From: Aeromonas aquatica
GTDB taxonomy: Bacteria > Pseudomonadota > Gammaproteobacteria > Enterobacterales > Aeromonadaceae
Direction of reading: 5' to 3'
Length of the DNA: 64,000 bases
NCBI RefSeq assembly: GCF_000764655.1
Contig: NZ_JRGL01000104.1
Coordinates: 1-64,000, forward strand
Below, one piece after another: positions 55,794 through 64,000 of the stretch; within the stretch, counting starts at the first letter, position 1; every line of letters begins with the position of its first letter. The notes beneath the pieces are model-generated. The model saw nothing but the letters and a program-made list of their open reading frames with translations, was not told the origin of the DNA and ran no database searches. A program made the translations under genes and the position numbers.

Positions 55794-56633
55794 TCAGGAC
55801 GCGGCAGGGCCTGCCGGCTTGCCAAACAGCACCTTGAGCTTCTCTCGCCAGGGTAGGCCTCGTGCCTCGCGCAGCATGTCGCGCCACTCGTGGAAGGTGA
55901 GGATGAGCGGGTTGAAGCTGCGGATGGGCTTGGTGATGCCGAAACGGCAGGGCTCGGCGGGATCTTCTTCCACGAAGGTGCCAAACAGCCTGTCCCAGAT
56001 GATCAGCACCCCGGCGAAGTTGCGGTCTATGTACTTGGCATTGCTGGCGTGATGCACCCTGTGGTGGGAGGGGGTATTGAGGATCCACTCCAGTCGGCCA
56101 AGCTTGCCCACTACCTGGGTGTGAACGAAGAACTGGAAACCCAGGCTCAGCAGCACTGTGGTCACCACGGCCTCTGGCGGGAAGCCGATGAGGATCATGG
56201 GGATCCAGAACAGCCACATGCCGGAGATGGGGTACATCAGGCTCTGGCGAAAGGCGGTAGAGAGATTGAGTCGCTCCGAGCTGTGGTGTACCACGTGGGA
56301 GGCCCAGAGCCAGCGCACATGGTGGCTGGCGAAGTGGAACAGCCAGTAGCAGAGATCCTGCAGCAGAAACAGCAGCAGCAGGCTCCAGACATTGAGCTCT
56401 ATGTCCAGCAGCCGCCAACCCCAGAGCCCGTCGTAGAGGTAGGCGATGGCGATGGCCGCCAGCGCATCCCCTCCCTGATGCATCAGCGCCAGGGAGGCAT
56501 TGGCGAACAGGTCCCGCCATTGGTAGCCGGCGGTGGGGAAGGCTGCACCGTGCTTGCGCAAATAGAGCATCTCCCAGCCGATGAAGGCCAGAAAAATCGG
56601 GGCCAGGTAGAGCAGTAGCAGTTGCACATCCAT
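55794..56633 (-). CDS. Sterol desaturase / fatty acid hydroxylase family membrane protein
   Basis: This 279-residue membrane protein has the histidine clusters of the di-iron fatty acid hydroxylase superfamily in order: WLFHFASHH, ASHVVHHSSERLNLSTAFRQS, then TPSHHRVHHASNAKYIDRNFAG. Four or so membrane helices surround them. The substrate is unknown; bacterial members act on various lipids. The ATG at 56633 starts just before the first helix; a start at 56669 is possible, and neither has a strong ribosome site. Confidence 0.82.
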   Translation of the reverse strand: MDVQLLLLYLAPIFLAFIGWEMLYLRKHGAAFPTAGYQWRDLFANASLALMHQGGDALAAIAIAYLYDGLWGWRLLDIELNVWSLLLLFLLQDLCYWLFHFASHHVRWLWASHVVHHSSERLNLSTAFRQSLMYPISGMWLFWIPMILIGFPPEAVVTTVLLSLGFQFFVHTQVVGKLGRLEWILNTPSHHRVHHASNAKYIDRNFAGVLIIWDRLFGTFVEEDPAEPCRFGITKPIRSFNPLILTFHEWRDMLREARGLPWREKLKVLFGKPAGPAAS

Positions 56634-56821
56634 GTGAGCTATCCGGTTGGACCAGTTGGCTCCCAGCATACCGAATGGATTTAAAAATTCATTAACATTC
56701 CATGACCAAGGTGGCGGCGAGCCCACTGTCCTCTCCCGACGGGATCCTCACATACACTGGAAGAGAAGGCGCGCGAGTGGGATGCGCCAAAAGCGGCATG
56801 ATGTCAGCTGAGGAGGAGAGG

Positions 56822-57193
56822 ATGAGAGCAAACCATGTTTGCGTCATGCTCAGCCTGTTGACCGCGAGTGCAGGGGCCAATGACAGTTTCAACAGCGAGT
56901 TGAGTCATTTTGCCGGCGGCGCGGCCATGGGGGCGGGCTTTACGGCCATCGCGGATCACTATGGCTATCGGGAGCACAGGGGTTGGATAGGGTTTGGCGT
57001 CTCCACCGGCATCGGCATCGCCGGAGAACTCATCGAGCGGGCAACGGGTCGCGGTGACTTCTCGGCCCTGGATGCGGGTGCCAATGCGCTGGGCGCGGCG
57101 GTGGGGGCCTACAGCACGGATCGCTGGCTATTGGCGCCGGTCGTGTTGCCAGAGGCCCACTATGTGGGGCTGATGAGCCGCTACCGCTTCTGA
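56822..57193 (+). CDS. Small exported protein of YfiM type
   Basis: This 123-residue protein has a signal peptide (MRANHVCVMLSLLTASAGA) and a glycine-rich body (SHFAGGAAMGAGFTAIADHYGY, GFGVSTGIGIAGELIERATGRGDFSALDAGANALGAAVGAY) that resembles the YfiM-like periplasmic or outer-membrane proteins of enterobacteria. The role is unknown. GAGGAGAGG stands right before the ATG. It is followed by a terminator. Confidence 0.65.
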   Translation: MRANHVCVMLSLLTASAGANDSFNSELSHFAGGAAMGAGFTAIADHYGYREHRGWIGFGVSTGIGIAGELIERATGRGDFSALDAGANALGAAVGAYSTDRWLLAPVVLPEAHYVGLMSRYRF

Positions 57194-57224
57194 TGGCAAG
57201 GTGGCCTGGAGCCGTCTGAATGAG

Positions 57225-57251
57225 AGGAGGGAGCCTGAGCTCCCTCTTTTG
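57225..57251. terminator. Terminator between the YfiM-like gene and the ABC ATPase gene
   Basis: GAGGGAGC, CTGA and GCTCCCTCTTTTG form a hairpin with a T-run on the + strand. Confidence 0.75.
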
Positions 57252-57268
57252 TTAGTTGATTCGCAGGA

Positions 57269-58012
57269 TTACAGCACCTGACTCAGGAACTGGCGCAGCC
57301 GCGGGGAGGGGGGATTGTCGAAGAAGTCGCTGGGTTTCTCATCCACCAGCAGCTCGCCGCTCTCCATAAACAGCACTCTGTCCGCCACTTCCCGGGCGAA
57401 GCCCATCTCGTGGGTCACCACCACCATGGTCATGCCCTCGCGGGCCAGCCCCTTCATCACGTCCAGCACCTCGCCCACCATCTCGGGATCCAGCGCGCTG
57501 GTGGGCTCGTCAAACAGCATGATGCGCGGCTGCATGGCGAGCGCCCTGGCGATGGCCACCCGTTGCTGCTGGCCGCCGGAGAGCTGGGACGGGTAGCTCG
57601 CGGCCTTGTTTGACAGCCCGACCTTGAGCAGCAGCGCCTTGGATCTGTCCTCGGCCTCCTTGCGGGAGAGTCCCCGCACCTTCTGGGGGGCGAGGCTGAT
57701 GTTCTCCAGCACGTTGAGGTGGGGGAAGAGGTTGAAGGACTGGAACACCATGCCCACCTCTTCACGCAGCTTGTTGACGTCGCCGGGCTCGGTCAGGCAG
57801 ATGCCATCGACCCAGATGTCGCCGTCGTTGATGGTCTCGAGCTGATTGAGGGTGCGCAGGAAGGTGGACTTGCCAGAGCCGCTCGGCCCGACGATCACCA
57901 CCACTTCCCCCTCCGCTACCTGGGTGCTGACGTTCTTGAGGGCGTGCACTTCGCTGCCGTAGAACTTCTCGACCGCCGTCGCCTTGATGATGGGATCAGT
58001 GGCTTTTCGCAT
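57269..58012 (-). CDS. Polar amino acid ABC transporter ATPase (GlnQ type)
   Basis: This 247-residue ATPase has Walker [11 protein letters not shown] loop [17 protein letters not shown], signature LSGGQQQR, Walker [15 protein letters not shown] and the switch in [15 protein letters not shown]. It is of the GlnQ/ArtP group. Its ATG overlaps by 17 bases the stop of a 40-codon ORF that is itself a duplicate of the permease/ATPase junction. GGAGG lies seven bases before the ATG. With the permease and binding protein upstream it forms a complete importer. Confidence 0.93.
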   Translation of the reverse strand: MRKATDPIIKATAVEKFYGSEVHALKNVSTQVAEGEVVVIVGPSGSGKSTFLRTLNQLETINDGDIWVDGICLTEPGDVNKLREEVGMVFQSFNLFPHLNVLENISLAPQKVRGLSRKEAEDRSKALLLKVGLSNKAASYPSQLSGGQQQRVAIARALAMQPRIMLFDEPTSALDPEMVGEVLDVMKGLAREGMTMVVVTHEMGFAREVADRVLFMESGELLVDEKPSDFFDNPPSPRLRQFLSQVL

Positions 58013-58118
58013 GTTTCACCTCCAGCTGATGGACCAGGCAGGCGCGGGGCGTGCCGGTCACAGCAGAACTTCTCGACTCCTGTCGGGCTTTGATGATGGG
58101 GTTAGTTGCCTTTCGCAT
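57996..58118 (-). CDS. 40-codon ORF from the duplicated junction (second)
   Basis: It reads [20 protein letters not shown]... and ends ...[11 protein letters not shown]-stop: an ATPase-like start fused in frame to a permease-like end. Its start has GGAGG upstream, and its stop overlaps the real ATPase start by 17 bases. It keeps translational coupling between the genes but is unlikely to have its own function. Confidence 0.45.
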   Translation of the reverse strand: MRKATNPIIKARQESRSSAVTGTPRACLVHQLEVKHAKSH

Positions 58119-58263
58119 GTTTCACCTCCAGCTGATGGATCAGGAAGGCGCGGGGCGTGCCGGTCGCAGCAGGATGTCTCGACTCCTGCAGGGCGTGCCG
58201 GTCGTAGCAGAATGATTCGATTCCTGCCGAGCTCGGATAATGGGGGTTAGTTGCTTTTCGCAT
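58102..58263 (-). CDS. 53-codon ORF from the duplicated junction (first)
   Basis: It starts MRKATNPHYP... inside the permease 3' end (overlap 17 bases) and ends ...[14 protein letters not shown]-stop, overlapping the start of the next small ORF by 17 bases. Like that one it is a fusion of an ATPase-like start and a permease-like end. The frame is intact over 53 codons. Confidence 0.45.
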   Translation of the reverse strand: MRKATNPHYPSSAGIESFCYDRHALQESRHPAATGTPRAFLIHQLEVKHAKGN

Positions 58264-59212
58264 ATTTCACCTCGAGACGGCGTACCAGGAAGGAGAGGGT
58301 GCCTGTGAGCACCAGGTAGAGCAGGGCCACGGTGAACCATACCTCGAACGGGCTGAAGGTGGAGCTGACCACCTCACGCCCGGCCTTGGTGAGATCCGTG
58401 ATGGAGATGACCGAGACCAGTGAAGAGTCCTTGATCAGGTTGATGAACTGGCCCGCCAGGGGGGGCAAGACCCGCTTGAACGCCTGGGGCAGGATAACGT
58501 AGCGCATGGTCTGGGCCGAGGTCATGCCAAGGCTGCGGCCCGCCTCCATCTGCCCCTTGTGGATGGAGCTGATGCCGGCGCGCACGATTTCGGCCACGTA
58601 GGCGCCGGTGAAGACGGCCAGCGCCGCGACCCCGGCGGTGAAGCGGTCAAGATTGAGCACCGTGCCGATAAAGAAGTAGACGATGAAGATCTGCACCAGC
58701 AGCGGGGTGCCGCGGATGAGCTCCACATAGGTAACCGCCAGGTTGCGCAGGGCGGGATTGGGGGAGAGGCGGGCGAGGCCGGCCAGGGTGCCGAGCAGGA
58801 TGGCGAAGACGCCGGCGACCAGGGAGAGCTTGACCGTGACCCAGACGCCCCAGGCGATGGGACCGGCGGTCCAGCTGAGTTGAGTGTCGAGGGTATCACC
58901 GAGGAAGACGGTATCCCCTTCGGCCACCTGGGCGCCCTTGGCGGCGATGGCCTGACGGTGCTTGGCATCGAGATCGTCTTGCAGGAACAGCTGTCCCTTC
59001 TCTGCGACCACGGTGCCGTCGAACTCGGCATAATTTTTCTGTTCGGCCTGGTAGGCGATGTACTGGGGGATACGCTCCCAGCGCCAGGTGTAATCCACGG
59101 CCTGCACGGCCTTGTAGATGCCGAAGACGGCGACCAGCAGCATCAGCAGGAAGACGCCGTGCCAGAGCAGCCGGTTGGGTTGTTTTTCCATCTGTCTTGT
59201 TGGGTTGTGCAC
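58247..59212 (-). CDS. Polar amino acid ABC transporter permease
   Basis: This 321-residue permease has an N-terminal helix (GVFLLMLLVAVFGIYKAVQAV), a periplasmic stretch of about 75 residues (RIPQYIAYQAEQKNYAEFDGTVV...), then the His/Glu/Gln permease core with VELIRGTPLLVQIFIVYFFIG and the ATPase-contact loop GRSLGMTSAQTMRYVILPQAFKRVLPPLAGQFINLIKDSSL. Start GTG at 59212 has GAGG nine bases before it; ATG at 59191 is the alternative. The substrate group is polar amino acids, the exact one unknown. Confidence 0.9.
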   Translation of the reverse strand: MHNPTRQMEKQPNRLLWHGVFLLMLLVAVFGIYKAVQAVDYTWRWERIPQYIAYQAEQKNYAEFDGTVVAEKGQLFLQDDLDAKHRQAIAAKGAQVAEGDTVFLGDTLDTQLSWTAGPIAWGVWVTVKLSLVAGVFAILLGTLAGLARLSPNPALRNLAVTYVELIRGTPLLVQIFIVYFFIGTVLNLDRFTAGVAALAVFTGAYVAEIVRAGISSIHKGQMEAGRSLGMTSAQTMRYVILPQAFKRVLPPLAGQFINLIKDSSLVSVISITDLTKAGREVVSSTFSPFEVWFTVALLYLVLTGTLSFLVRRLEVKYAKSN

Positions 59213-59256
59213 TGTCGCAACCTCTTTGTAGTTATTGTGTGGGGATCATCTGCGTG

Positions 59257-59278
59257 AAGGGGCGGCAAGCCGCCCCTT
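59257..59278. other. Intercistronic hairpin after the binding-protein gene
   Basis: AAGGGGCGGC-AA-GCCGCCCCTT is a perfect ten-base stem just after the binding-protein stop and before the permease gene. Such hairpins often protect the binding-protein message so that it is made in excess. Confidence 0.65.
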
Positions 59279-59284
59279 GAGAGG

Positions 59285-60073
59285 TTATTTCAGCTGGTTG
59301 AGCCAGGTGTTGGACTCAAACCATTTCTTGTAGAGACGGTCGTAGCTGCCGTCGCCCTTGATTTGGCGCAGGTAGTTGTTCAGCCAGTTGAGGGTGTCCT
59401 GATCACCCTTGCGGATGGCCCAGGCCAGGGGTTCGAAGGTGAACGGCTTGTCCAGGTGCACCACGGCGCCCTTGTTCTGGGACGCGAAGATGGCGTTGTA
59501 GGGCAGGTCGTAGATGAAGGCATCCACCTTGCCGTTGATCACTTCCAGCTTGGCGTCGTCTTGGGTTTCAAACTGCAGCAGGGTGGCTTTCGGGATCATG
59601 CGCTTGACCGCTTGCTCGCCGGTGGTGCCGAGTTTGACCGCGATCTTGTACTTGGGATCGTTCAGATCGCTGAAGGACTTGATCTCGCCCGCCTTGTCCT
59701 TGCGCAGCACTATGGTCTGACCAACGACGATGTAGGGGTCGGCGAAGTTGACGCGCAGGTTGCGTTGGGGGGTGACCGTCATGCCACCCATGATGACGTC
59801 GAACTTGTCGGTCAAGAGGGCCGGGATGATGCCATCCCAGGCGGTGTTGACGAATTCCACCTTGACCCCCATCTCCTTGGCGACCATTTTGGCAAGATCC
59901 ACGTCAAAGCCGATGTATTGGCCCTGCTTGTTGGTCATCTCGAAGGGTTGATAGCCGGCATCGAAGCCGACCCGCAGCACACCGCGCTCCAGCACGGCAT
60001 CCAGGGTAGAGCTGGGAGCGGCGTTGGCCAGCCCGCACAGCAGCAGGGTAGAGAGAATGAGTTTTTTGATCAT
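59285..60073 (-). CDS. Periplasmic polar amino acid-binding protein
   Basis: This 262-residue SBP_bac_3 protein has a signal peptide (MIKKLILSTLLLCGLANAAP). Family signatures are LRVGFDAGYQPFEMTNKQGQYIGFDVDLAKMVAKEMG, IIPALLTDKFDVIMGGMTVTPQR and the closing GSYDRLYKKWF. It delivers amino acids to the permease encoded next. It is the first gene of the three-gene operon. Confidence 0.92.
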   Translation of the reverse strand: MIKKLILSTLLLCGLANAAPSSTLDAVLERGVLRVGFDAGYQPFEMTNKQGQYIGFDVDLAKMVAKEMGVKVEFVNTAWDGIIPALLTDKFDVIMGGMTVTPQRNLRVNFADPYIVVGQTIVLRKDKAGEIKSFSDLNDPKYKIAVKLGTTGEQAVKRMIPKATLLQFETQDDAKLEVINGKVDAFIYDLPYNAIFASQNKGAVVHLDKPFTFEPLAWAIRKGDQDTLNWLNNYLRQIKGDGSYDRLYKKWFESNTWLNQLK

Positions 60074-60563
60074 AAGTGACGTCTCTGTCGAAAAGTGTGT
60101 TCGGCCTTGAACCTGCTCCCGTGCGACTCCATGGCACAAGAGACTGCTGCATCCGGCAACAGGCAAGACAGGATTATTGTCTTGGGTCGGGCAAAAGCCC
60201 CATATGAGATTCTATGAATGGTCGGCTGAGTGAAAAATGTACCAAAAGTTGATTGTGCCAGAAGACTCAATAAGTTAGTGGGACTTTTTCCTCGCGGCTT
60301 GGCTCATAAAACCACATGAAAACAACATATCTATCTAATGGCGTGGGTTCAAGTGCAAAAGTTTGCGCGGGGCACTTTGCGCCCTTTTCCCCGACAAACG
60401 GGAATCAAATGGACTCGCTTATCGCCACCCGTCGTTGAATTTCTCTCCCTCTTTCCCCTGGCGGTGGAGACCCGGAAAATTATTTCATCGGGAAGGATGG
60501 CTCCCTCTGTGTCTTGTCATGGGCTTCCAATATACTCAGCCATCCTCATCGGAAGGCCTGGGT
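60074..60563. other. Divergent intergenic region, amino acid transporter / GGDEF gene
   Basis: This 490-bp region separates divergent genes. It contains a repeated pattern, GCAAAAGTTTGCGC and GCACTTTGCGC, at about 60355-60381, which may be an operator, and an open frame with no start signal that runs into the GGDEF gene. I see no RNA or clear promoter. Confidence 0.45.
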
Positions 60564-61691
60564 ATGGACGCCTCAATACTGCTCAAACTGGATGTGTTCA
60601 CCCTGATGCTGATGGCCCTCGGGGGCTACGCCCTGGGTTTCATCACCCTCTCCATCATCTGGCTGACCCACAGGGAGATCCCGGGCCTCGGGCTCTGGTG
60701 GTGGTCCAGCCTGTGCGCCCTGGCGGCCCAGTCCCTGTTCTTCCTGCAAGCCTTCATGCCCAACATGACGGGGATCTGGCTCGCCAATCTGCTGATCACC
60801 CTTTGCATCGCCCTGATGCCGCTGGCCTTGCAGCGCTTCTTTGACAAGGCGCCGAGCTGGCGGGCATTCGCGGCGTTCATGGTGGTCTATGTGCTGTTGT
60901 TGAGCTGGAGCGTGCTGTTCAACGACGAGATGGCGCCCAGGGTGCTGCTGGCCTGTTTGAGCTACATGGTGCTGGGGGCGGTGATCGTCCTGCTCATCTG
61001 GCGCCACGGCTATCCGGCCTACCTGCCCGCGGTGCTGGTGTTTACCGTGGTCAACATACTGCTATATGGCTTCAACCTGGTGCGCATGGGGGCCCTGCTC
61101 AGCGGCGAGGTGCGGGTGCTGATGGATCAGCATGCGGTCAACGTGCTGCCCTTCCTCTCCATGCTGATGGGCAACTATCTCTCCACCTTCGGGGTGTTGT
61201 TGCTCTGTACCCAGTACCGGGCCCTGGCACTGCGCCAGCAGGCCAGCCAGGATCCCCTGACCGGCCTGCTCAATCGGCGGGGCTTCATGGCGCGCTGCGC
61301 CAAGGCATCCAGACGCGGCGCACTGGTGGTGCTGGATCTGGACGACTTCAAGCAGATCAACGATCGCCACGGCCATGAGGCGGGAGACAGAGTGCTGGCG
61401 GCGGTGGGGACTTATCTGGCGGGCCAGCGGGATCTGGTGGCGAGCCGCTTCGGTGGCGAGGAGTTTGTGTTGCTGCTGCCACAGGTCGAGGCGACTGCCC
61501 AACAGGCCCGTTGCGAGCAGATCCGGCAGGGGGTGGCGACACTGGCGCTGGATGGCATAGGCGTGACCGCCAGCCTGGGGCTGGCGCCTTGCACCCAGGG
61601 CTGGCACTTCGACACCCTGTTCAGTCAGGCCGATCGGGCGCTCTATCAGGCCAAGCGCAGCGGCAAGAACCGGGTCTGCCAGAACGCCTGA
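60564..61691 (+). CDS. Membrane-bound GGDEF diguanylate cyclase
   Basis: This 375-residue protein has about seven membrane helices in the first 215 residues, then a GGDEF domain with DPLTGLLNRRGFMARC, LVVLDLDDFKQINDRHGHEAGDRVL and the active-site SRFGGEEFVLLLP. The GGEEF form is catalytically competent in other cyclases. The usual RxxD inhibitory site is not seen before it (AGQRDLVASRFGG). The ATG at 60564 follows GGAAGG by seven bases; the open frame upstream is not used. Confidence 0.9.
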   Translation: MDASILLKLDVFTLMLMALGGYALGFITLSIIWLTHREIPGLGLWWWSSLCALAAQSLFFLQAFMPNMTGIWLANLLITLCIALMPLALQRFFDKAPSWRAFAAFMVVYVLLLSWSVLFNDEMAPRVLLACLSYMVLGAVIVLLIWRHGYPAYLPAVLVFTVVNILLYGFNLVRMGALLSGEVRVLMDQHAVNVLPFLSMLMGNYLSTFGVLLLCTQYRALALRQQASQDPLTGLLNRRGFMARCAKASRRGALVVLDLDDFKQINDRHGHEAGDRVLAAVGTYLAGQRDLVASRFGGEEFVLLLPQVEATAQQARCEQIRQGVATLALDGIGVTASLGLAPCTQGWHFDTLFSQADRALYQAKRSGKNRVCQNA

Positions 61692-61721
61692 CTCGGGTCG
61701 TTATTCACATTCGCTCGGTAG

Positions 61722-61765
61722 CCAGGGCACGCTGGGCCTTGAGTTTGAAGAAGTGCAGCCGCCAC
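61722..61765 (-). pseudogene. Possible relic of a second uhpC 3' end
   Basis: On the minus strand this stretch encodes LHFFKLKAQRALATERM-stop, against LLPFLKAQAPRTLVAAPD-stop at the uhpC end. The bases TTTGAAGAAGTGCAGC and TTTGAGGAAGGGCAGC correspond on the + strand. Similarity is limited to about 30 bases, so chance cannot be excluded. Confidence 0.4.
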
Positions 61766-61800
61766 GGGGTCGGGCTCCCGGCCGCCCCGTCCAGCTCAGC

Positions 61801-63135
61801 TCAGTCCGGCGCGGCGACGAGGGTGCGTGGCGCTTGGGCTTTGAGGAAGGGCAGCAGCAACAGGGCTGAGACCCCGGCCGCCACCGAGATCACCACGAAG
61901 AAGCCGTTCCAGTGCCAGATCTCCATCACCTTGGCCAGGGGATAGCCCGCCAGCGCCGCCCCCATGTAGGCGAACAGGCCGACGAAGCCGGTGGCGGCCC
62001 CGGCGCAATCCTTGTGGGAGCACTCGGCGGCGGCCATGCCGATCAGCATCTGCGGGCCGAACACGAAGAAGCCGATGGTGAAGAAGCAGGCCGCCTGCAT
62101 CACGTAGCTGAAGAAGGGCATCAGCCAGAGCGATCCCACCGCCAGCAGTATCCCCACCGCGAAGATGAGGTTCATCGGTCCCCGGTTGCCGTTGAACAGC
62201 TTGTCCGATCCCCAGCCCGCCACCAGGGCGCCGATAAAGCCCCCCACCTCGAACATGGAGATGGCGGAGTTGGCGCTCATCAGGTTGAAGCCGCGCTGCT
62301 CCGTCATGTAGAGGTTGCCCCAGTCGTTGATGGCGGTGCGCACCACGTAGACCAGCACGTAGCAGCAGGCCAGCAGCCAGATGTAGGGGTTGCCGAGCAC
62401 GTATTTGCGCAGGATCTGGCGCGGCGTCAGATCGGCATCCTGGGTCTGCTGGGCTATCTCCAGCGCATCGCTTCGCCACTCGCCGACCGTGGGCAGCCCC
62501 AGGGTGCTCGGGGTATCCCGCAGTCGCCAGCACAGGATCAGCCCGACCAGTATGGCGATGAGCCCCGGCACTATCATGCCGTAGCGCCAGCCATGCTGCA
62601 GGGCTATGGTGCTGACGATGAGCGGGATCAGGGCGCCGCCCACGTTGTGGGCCGTGTTCCAGGCCGACCACCAGAAGCCGCGCTCGGTGCGCGAATACCA
62701 GCTGGTCAGCAGCTTGGAGCAGGGGGGCCAGCCCCAGCCCTGGAAGAAGGCGTTGGCGACCCAGAGTGCCGCGAACAGCCAGAGCGACGAGGAGAGGCCG
62801 AACAGTATGTTGATGACCCCGGTCGCCATCAGCCCCAGCCCCATAAAGTAACGGGGGTTGGCCCTGTCGCTGATGATGCCGGAGAAGAACTTGGAGCAGC
62901 CGTAGGTGAGGTAGAACAGGGTCCACAGCATGCCGATGTCGGCCTTGTCCAGGATGCCGCTCGCCAGCATGTCCGGCATGGCGAAGTTGAAGCTCTTGCG
63001 GGTGAAGTAGAACACCGCGTAGCCCAGATACATGGTCAGCAAGATGTGCAGGCGCCAGTGGCGATAACTGGCATCGATCTCGCGCTGATCCCGCACCAGG
63101 GGGGCGGCCGGGCGGCTCTTCATAAAGTTCAGCAT
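61801..63135 (-). CDS. uhpC: UhpC, hexose-phosphate sensor protein (MFS family)
   Basis: This 444-residue protein has twelve membrane helices and matches E. coli UhpC throughout (HILLTMYLGYAVFYFTRKSFNFAMPDMLASG, FFQGWGWPPCSKLLTSWYSRTERGFWWSAWNTAHNVGGALIP, YVVRTAINDWGNLYM, AAECSHKDCAGAATGFVGLFAYMGAALAGYPLAKV). UhpC senses external glucose-6-phosphate and activates UhpB. It lies directly after uhpB. No uhpT transporter follows it; the next gene is the GGDEF protein on the other strand. A weak copy of its 3' end lies below it. Confidence 0.93.
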   Translation of the reverse strand: MLNFMKSRPAAPLVRDQREIDASYRHWRLHILLTMYLGYAVFYFTRKSFNFAMPDMLASGILDKADIGMLWTLFYLTYGCSKFFSGIISDRANPRYFMGLGLMATGVINILFGLSSSLWLFAALWVANAFFQGWGWPPCSKLLTSWYSRTERGFWWSAWNTAHNVGGALIPLIVSTIALQHGWRYGMIVPGLIAILVGLILCWRLRDTPSTLGLPTVGEWRSDALEIAQQTQDADLTPRQILRKYVLGNPYIWLLACCYVLVYVVRTAINDWGNLYMTEQRGFNLMSANSAISMFEVGGFIGALVAGWGSDKLFNGNRGPMNLIFAVGILLAVGSLWLMPFFSYVMQAACFFTIGFFVFGPQMLIGMAAAECSHKDCAGAATGFVGLFAYMGAALAGYPLAKVMEIWHWNGFFVVISVAAGVSALLLLPFLKAQAPRTLVAAPD

Positions 63136-63162
63136 GGTACTGGGCTCGTCCGGAGTGGGTCG

Positions 63163-64000
63163 TTACGCATGGGGCTCGTCTCGCTTGCGGCTGGGCAGGC
63201 TCAGGGTCAGCTGGGTGCCGTGCAGGCAGGAGAGCTGCAGGTTGCCCCCCAGCGCCTGCACCCGCTCGCGGATGCCGAGCAGGCCGTAGCCCTGGGCCGT
63301 CTGCTCGGGCAGGCCGCAGCCATCGTCTTCCAGCAGCAGCTGCAACCGCTCCCCCTGCTGCTGGGCCCTAATACGGACAGAGCTGGCGTTGGCGTGCTTC
63401 ACCACGTTGTTGAGCCCCTCCTGGCAGACCCGGAACAGGGTGGCCCGCTGGGCATCGGAGAGATCCTCGTCCGCCAGCCGCCATTCGAGCCGGGTGACTA
63501 TGCCGTGGCGTTCCAGCTCCAGCTCCCGCAGCAGGCTCTGCACCGCCTGCTCCAGGCTCATGTCGTCGAGCTGGCGTGGACGCAGCCGGCCGAGCAGGCC
63601 GCGCACGGCGTCATAGATGCCGAGCGACAACGTATCGATGAGGGCGCTGCTCTGGCCGACCCCAGGGTTGTCCGGCGCCAGCCGGCGCACTATCCCCGCC
63701 TGGGTGCGGATGGCGGTGATGGTCTGGCCTATGTCGTCGTGCAGCTCGCGGGCCACCTCCTTGCGGATGCTCTCCTCTGTCTCCAGCAGCCGCTCGGTGA
63801 GCTGGCGGTTGTGGGCGAGCTGGCGGGTCAGCGCCTGGTTCAGCTCGCGCTGGCGCTGGATGCCGGCGCCGAGCAGCAGGCCGGTCAGGCTCTGGGCCAG
63901 CAGGGAGAGCAGCAGGTCCAGCGGGTGATCGTGCCAGGCCTGGCCCGCCATCAGCGCCACCGTGTTCATCAGGGTGGCGAGCAGGGCCCCCTGCCAGCCG
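63163..64000 (-). CDS. uhpB: UhpB, sensor kinase (C-terminal part; runs past the window)
   Basis: The last 279 residues of a UhpB-type kinase are present; the frame stays open to the window edge, so the N-terminal membrane sensor lies outside. The HisKA_3 phosphorylation site is in [24 protein letters not shown], the ATPase domain has [25 protein letters not shown] and [16 protein letters not shown]. UhpB phosphorylates UhpA to activate sugar-phosphate uptake. An internal ATG at 63969 is not the true start. Confidence 0.9.
   Translation of the reverse strand, partial: GWQGALLATLMNTVALMAGQAWHDHPLDLLLSLLAQSLTGLLLGAGIQRQRELNQALTRQLAHNRQLTERLLETEESIRKEVARELHDDIGQTITAIRTQAGIVRRLAPDNPGVGQSSALIDTLSLGIYDAVRGLLGRLRPRQLDDMSLEQAVQSLLRELELERHGIVTRLEWRLADEDLSDAQRATLFRVCQEGLNNVVKHANASSVRIRAQQQGERLQLLLEDDGCGLPEQTAQGYGLLGIRERVQALGGNLQLSCLHGTQLTLSLPSRKRDEPHA

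Larger units (their letters stand above)
57965..58290 (-). repeat. Three copies of the permease-ATPase gene junction
   Basis: A unit of about 105 bp holding the 3' end of the permease gene and the 5' end of the ATPase gene occurs three times in the same direction. The shared core is CTGGAGGTGAAACATGCGAA plus what follows, at about 57996-58030, 58102-58136 and 58247-58281, encoding [13 protein letters not shown] in one frame and MRKATxPIIKA in the other. Copies 1 and 2 are about 85-90 percent alike over 100 bases; the copy at the permease end is more diverged, with an extra short subrepeat (GCGTGCCGGTC, about 58194). Confidence 0.88.

Noticed and set aside
60228-60265. Sigma-54 promoter for the amino acid transporter operon (minus-strand TGGCACAATCAACTT)
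   Set aside because: The -24 part fits but there is no GC at -12.

Overview
The window is typical chromosomal DNA of a high-GC gammaproteobacterium, most likely Aeromonas. The flagellar order flgN-flgM-flgA / cheV-cheR-flgB..flgL and the flrA-flrB-flrC regulators match the polar flagellum of Aeromonas and Vibrio. Most other proteins are close relatives of Escherichia coli proteins (RsuA, EamA, YciT, YfcE, PaeA, UhpC, YbgI, Hda), which I judged from remembered sequences. The genus is an inference; there is no rRNA or species marker here.

Layout. 1-10963 is mixed: three tandem terminators, a YejA-type peptide-binding protein, EamA, a YciT-type DeoR regulator, the wreck of a glycyl radical enzyme / fructose-6-phosphate aldolase locus, an HD-GYP protein, RsuA, a second EamA-family exporter behind a putative attenuator, an OppA-type binding protein and YfcE. 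10994-25444 is a complete rod-hook-junction flagellar cluster with recognisable sigma-54 and sigma-28 promoters. 25445-31476 holds an M-box magnesium riboswitch in front of mgtE, then ppx-ppk and gcvR. 32802-36787 is flrABC, the sigma-54-dependent switch that drives the flagellar cluster. 36897-42347 carries ybgI, purMN, upp, a DUF2066 protein and hda. 42449-45443 is the glyoxylate bypass (aceBA, no aceK). A gene-poor kilobase and tRNA-Pro(GGG) lead to tadA, then a Pho-box-driven pstCAB-phoU operon with unusually long permeases, paeA, two small envelope proteins, a sterol-desaturase-family protein, a polar amino acid ABC transporter, a GGDEF protein, and uhpC with the start-truncated (window edge) uhpB.

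No new multi-gene system was found. The most interesting thing is a recurring pattern in the spaces between genes. At seven places a short, diverged copy of the adjacent gene's own end lies beside the intact gene in the same orientation: the 3' ends of the glycyl radical enzyme, the DUF2066 gene and (weakly) uhpC, and the 5' ends of flgD, tadA and phoU. In the seventh, the junction of the amino acid permease and ATPase genes is present three times and forms a chain of overlapping small ORFs. These look like scars of partial tandem duplication or of in-place replacement of a gene by a diverged copy. Several now form small ORFs overlapping or abutting the real start codon, so they may affect translation of the downstream gene.

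The genes connect as follows. FlrA (with sigma-54) should switch on flrBC; FlrC and sigma-54 should drive flgBCDE and flgFGHIJKL; FlgM, with its own sigma-28 promoter, holds back the late genes; CheV and CheR serve chemotaxis. The HD-GYP and GGDEF proteins handle cyclic di-GMP. Ppx, Ppk and Pst-PhoU handle phosphate and polyphosphate.
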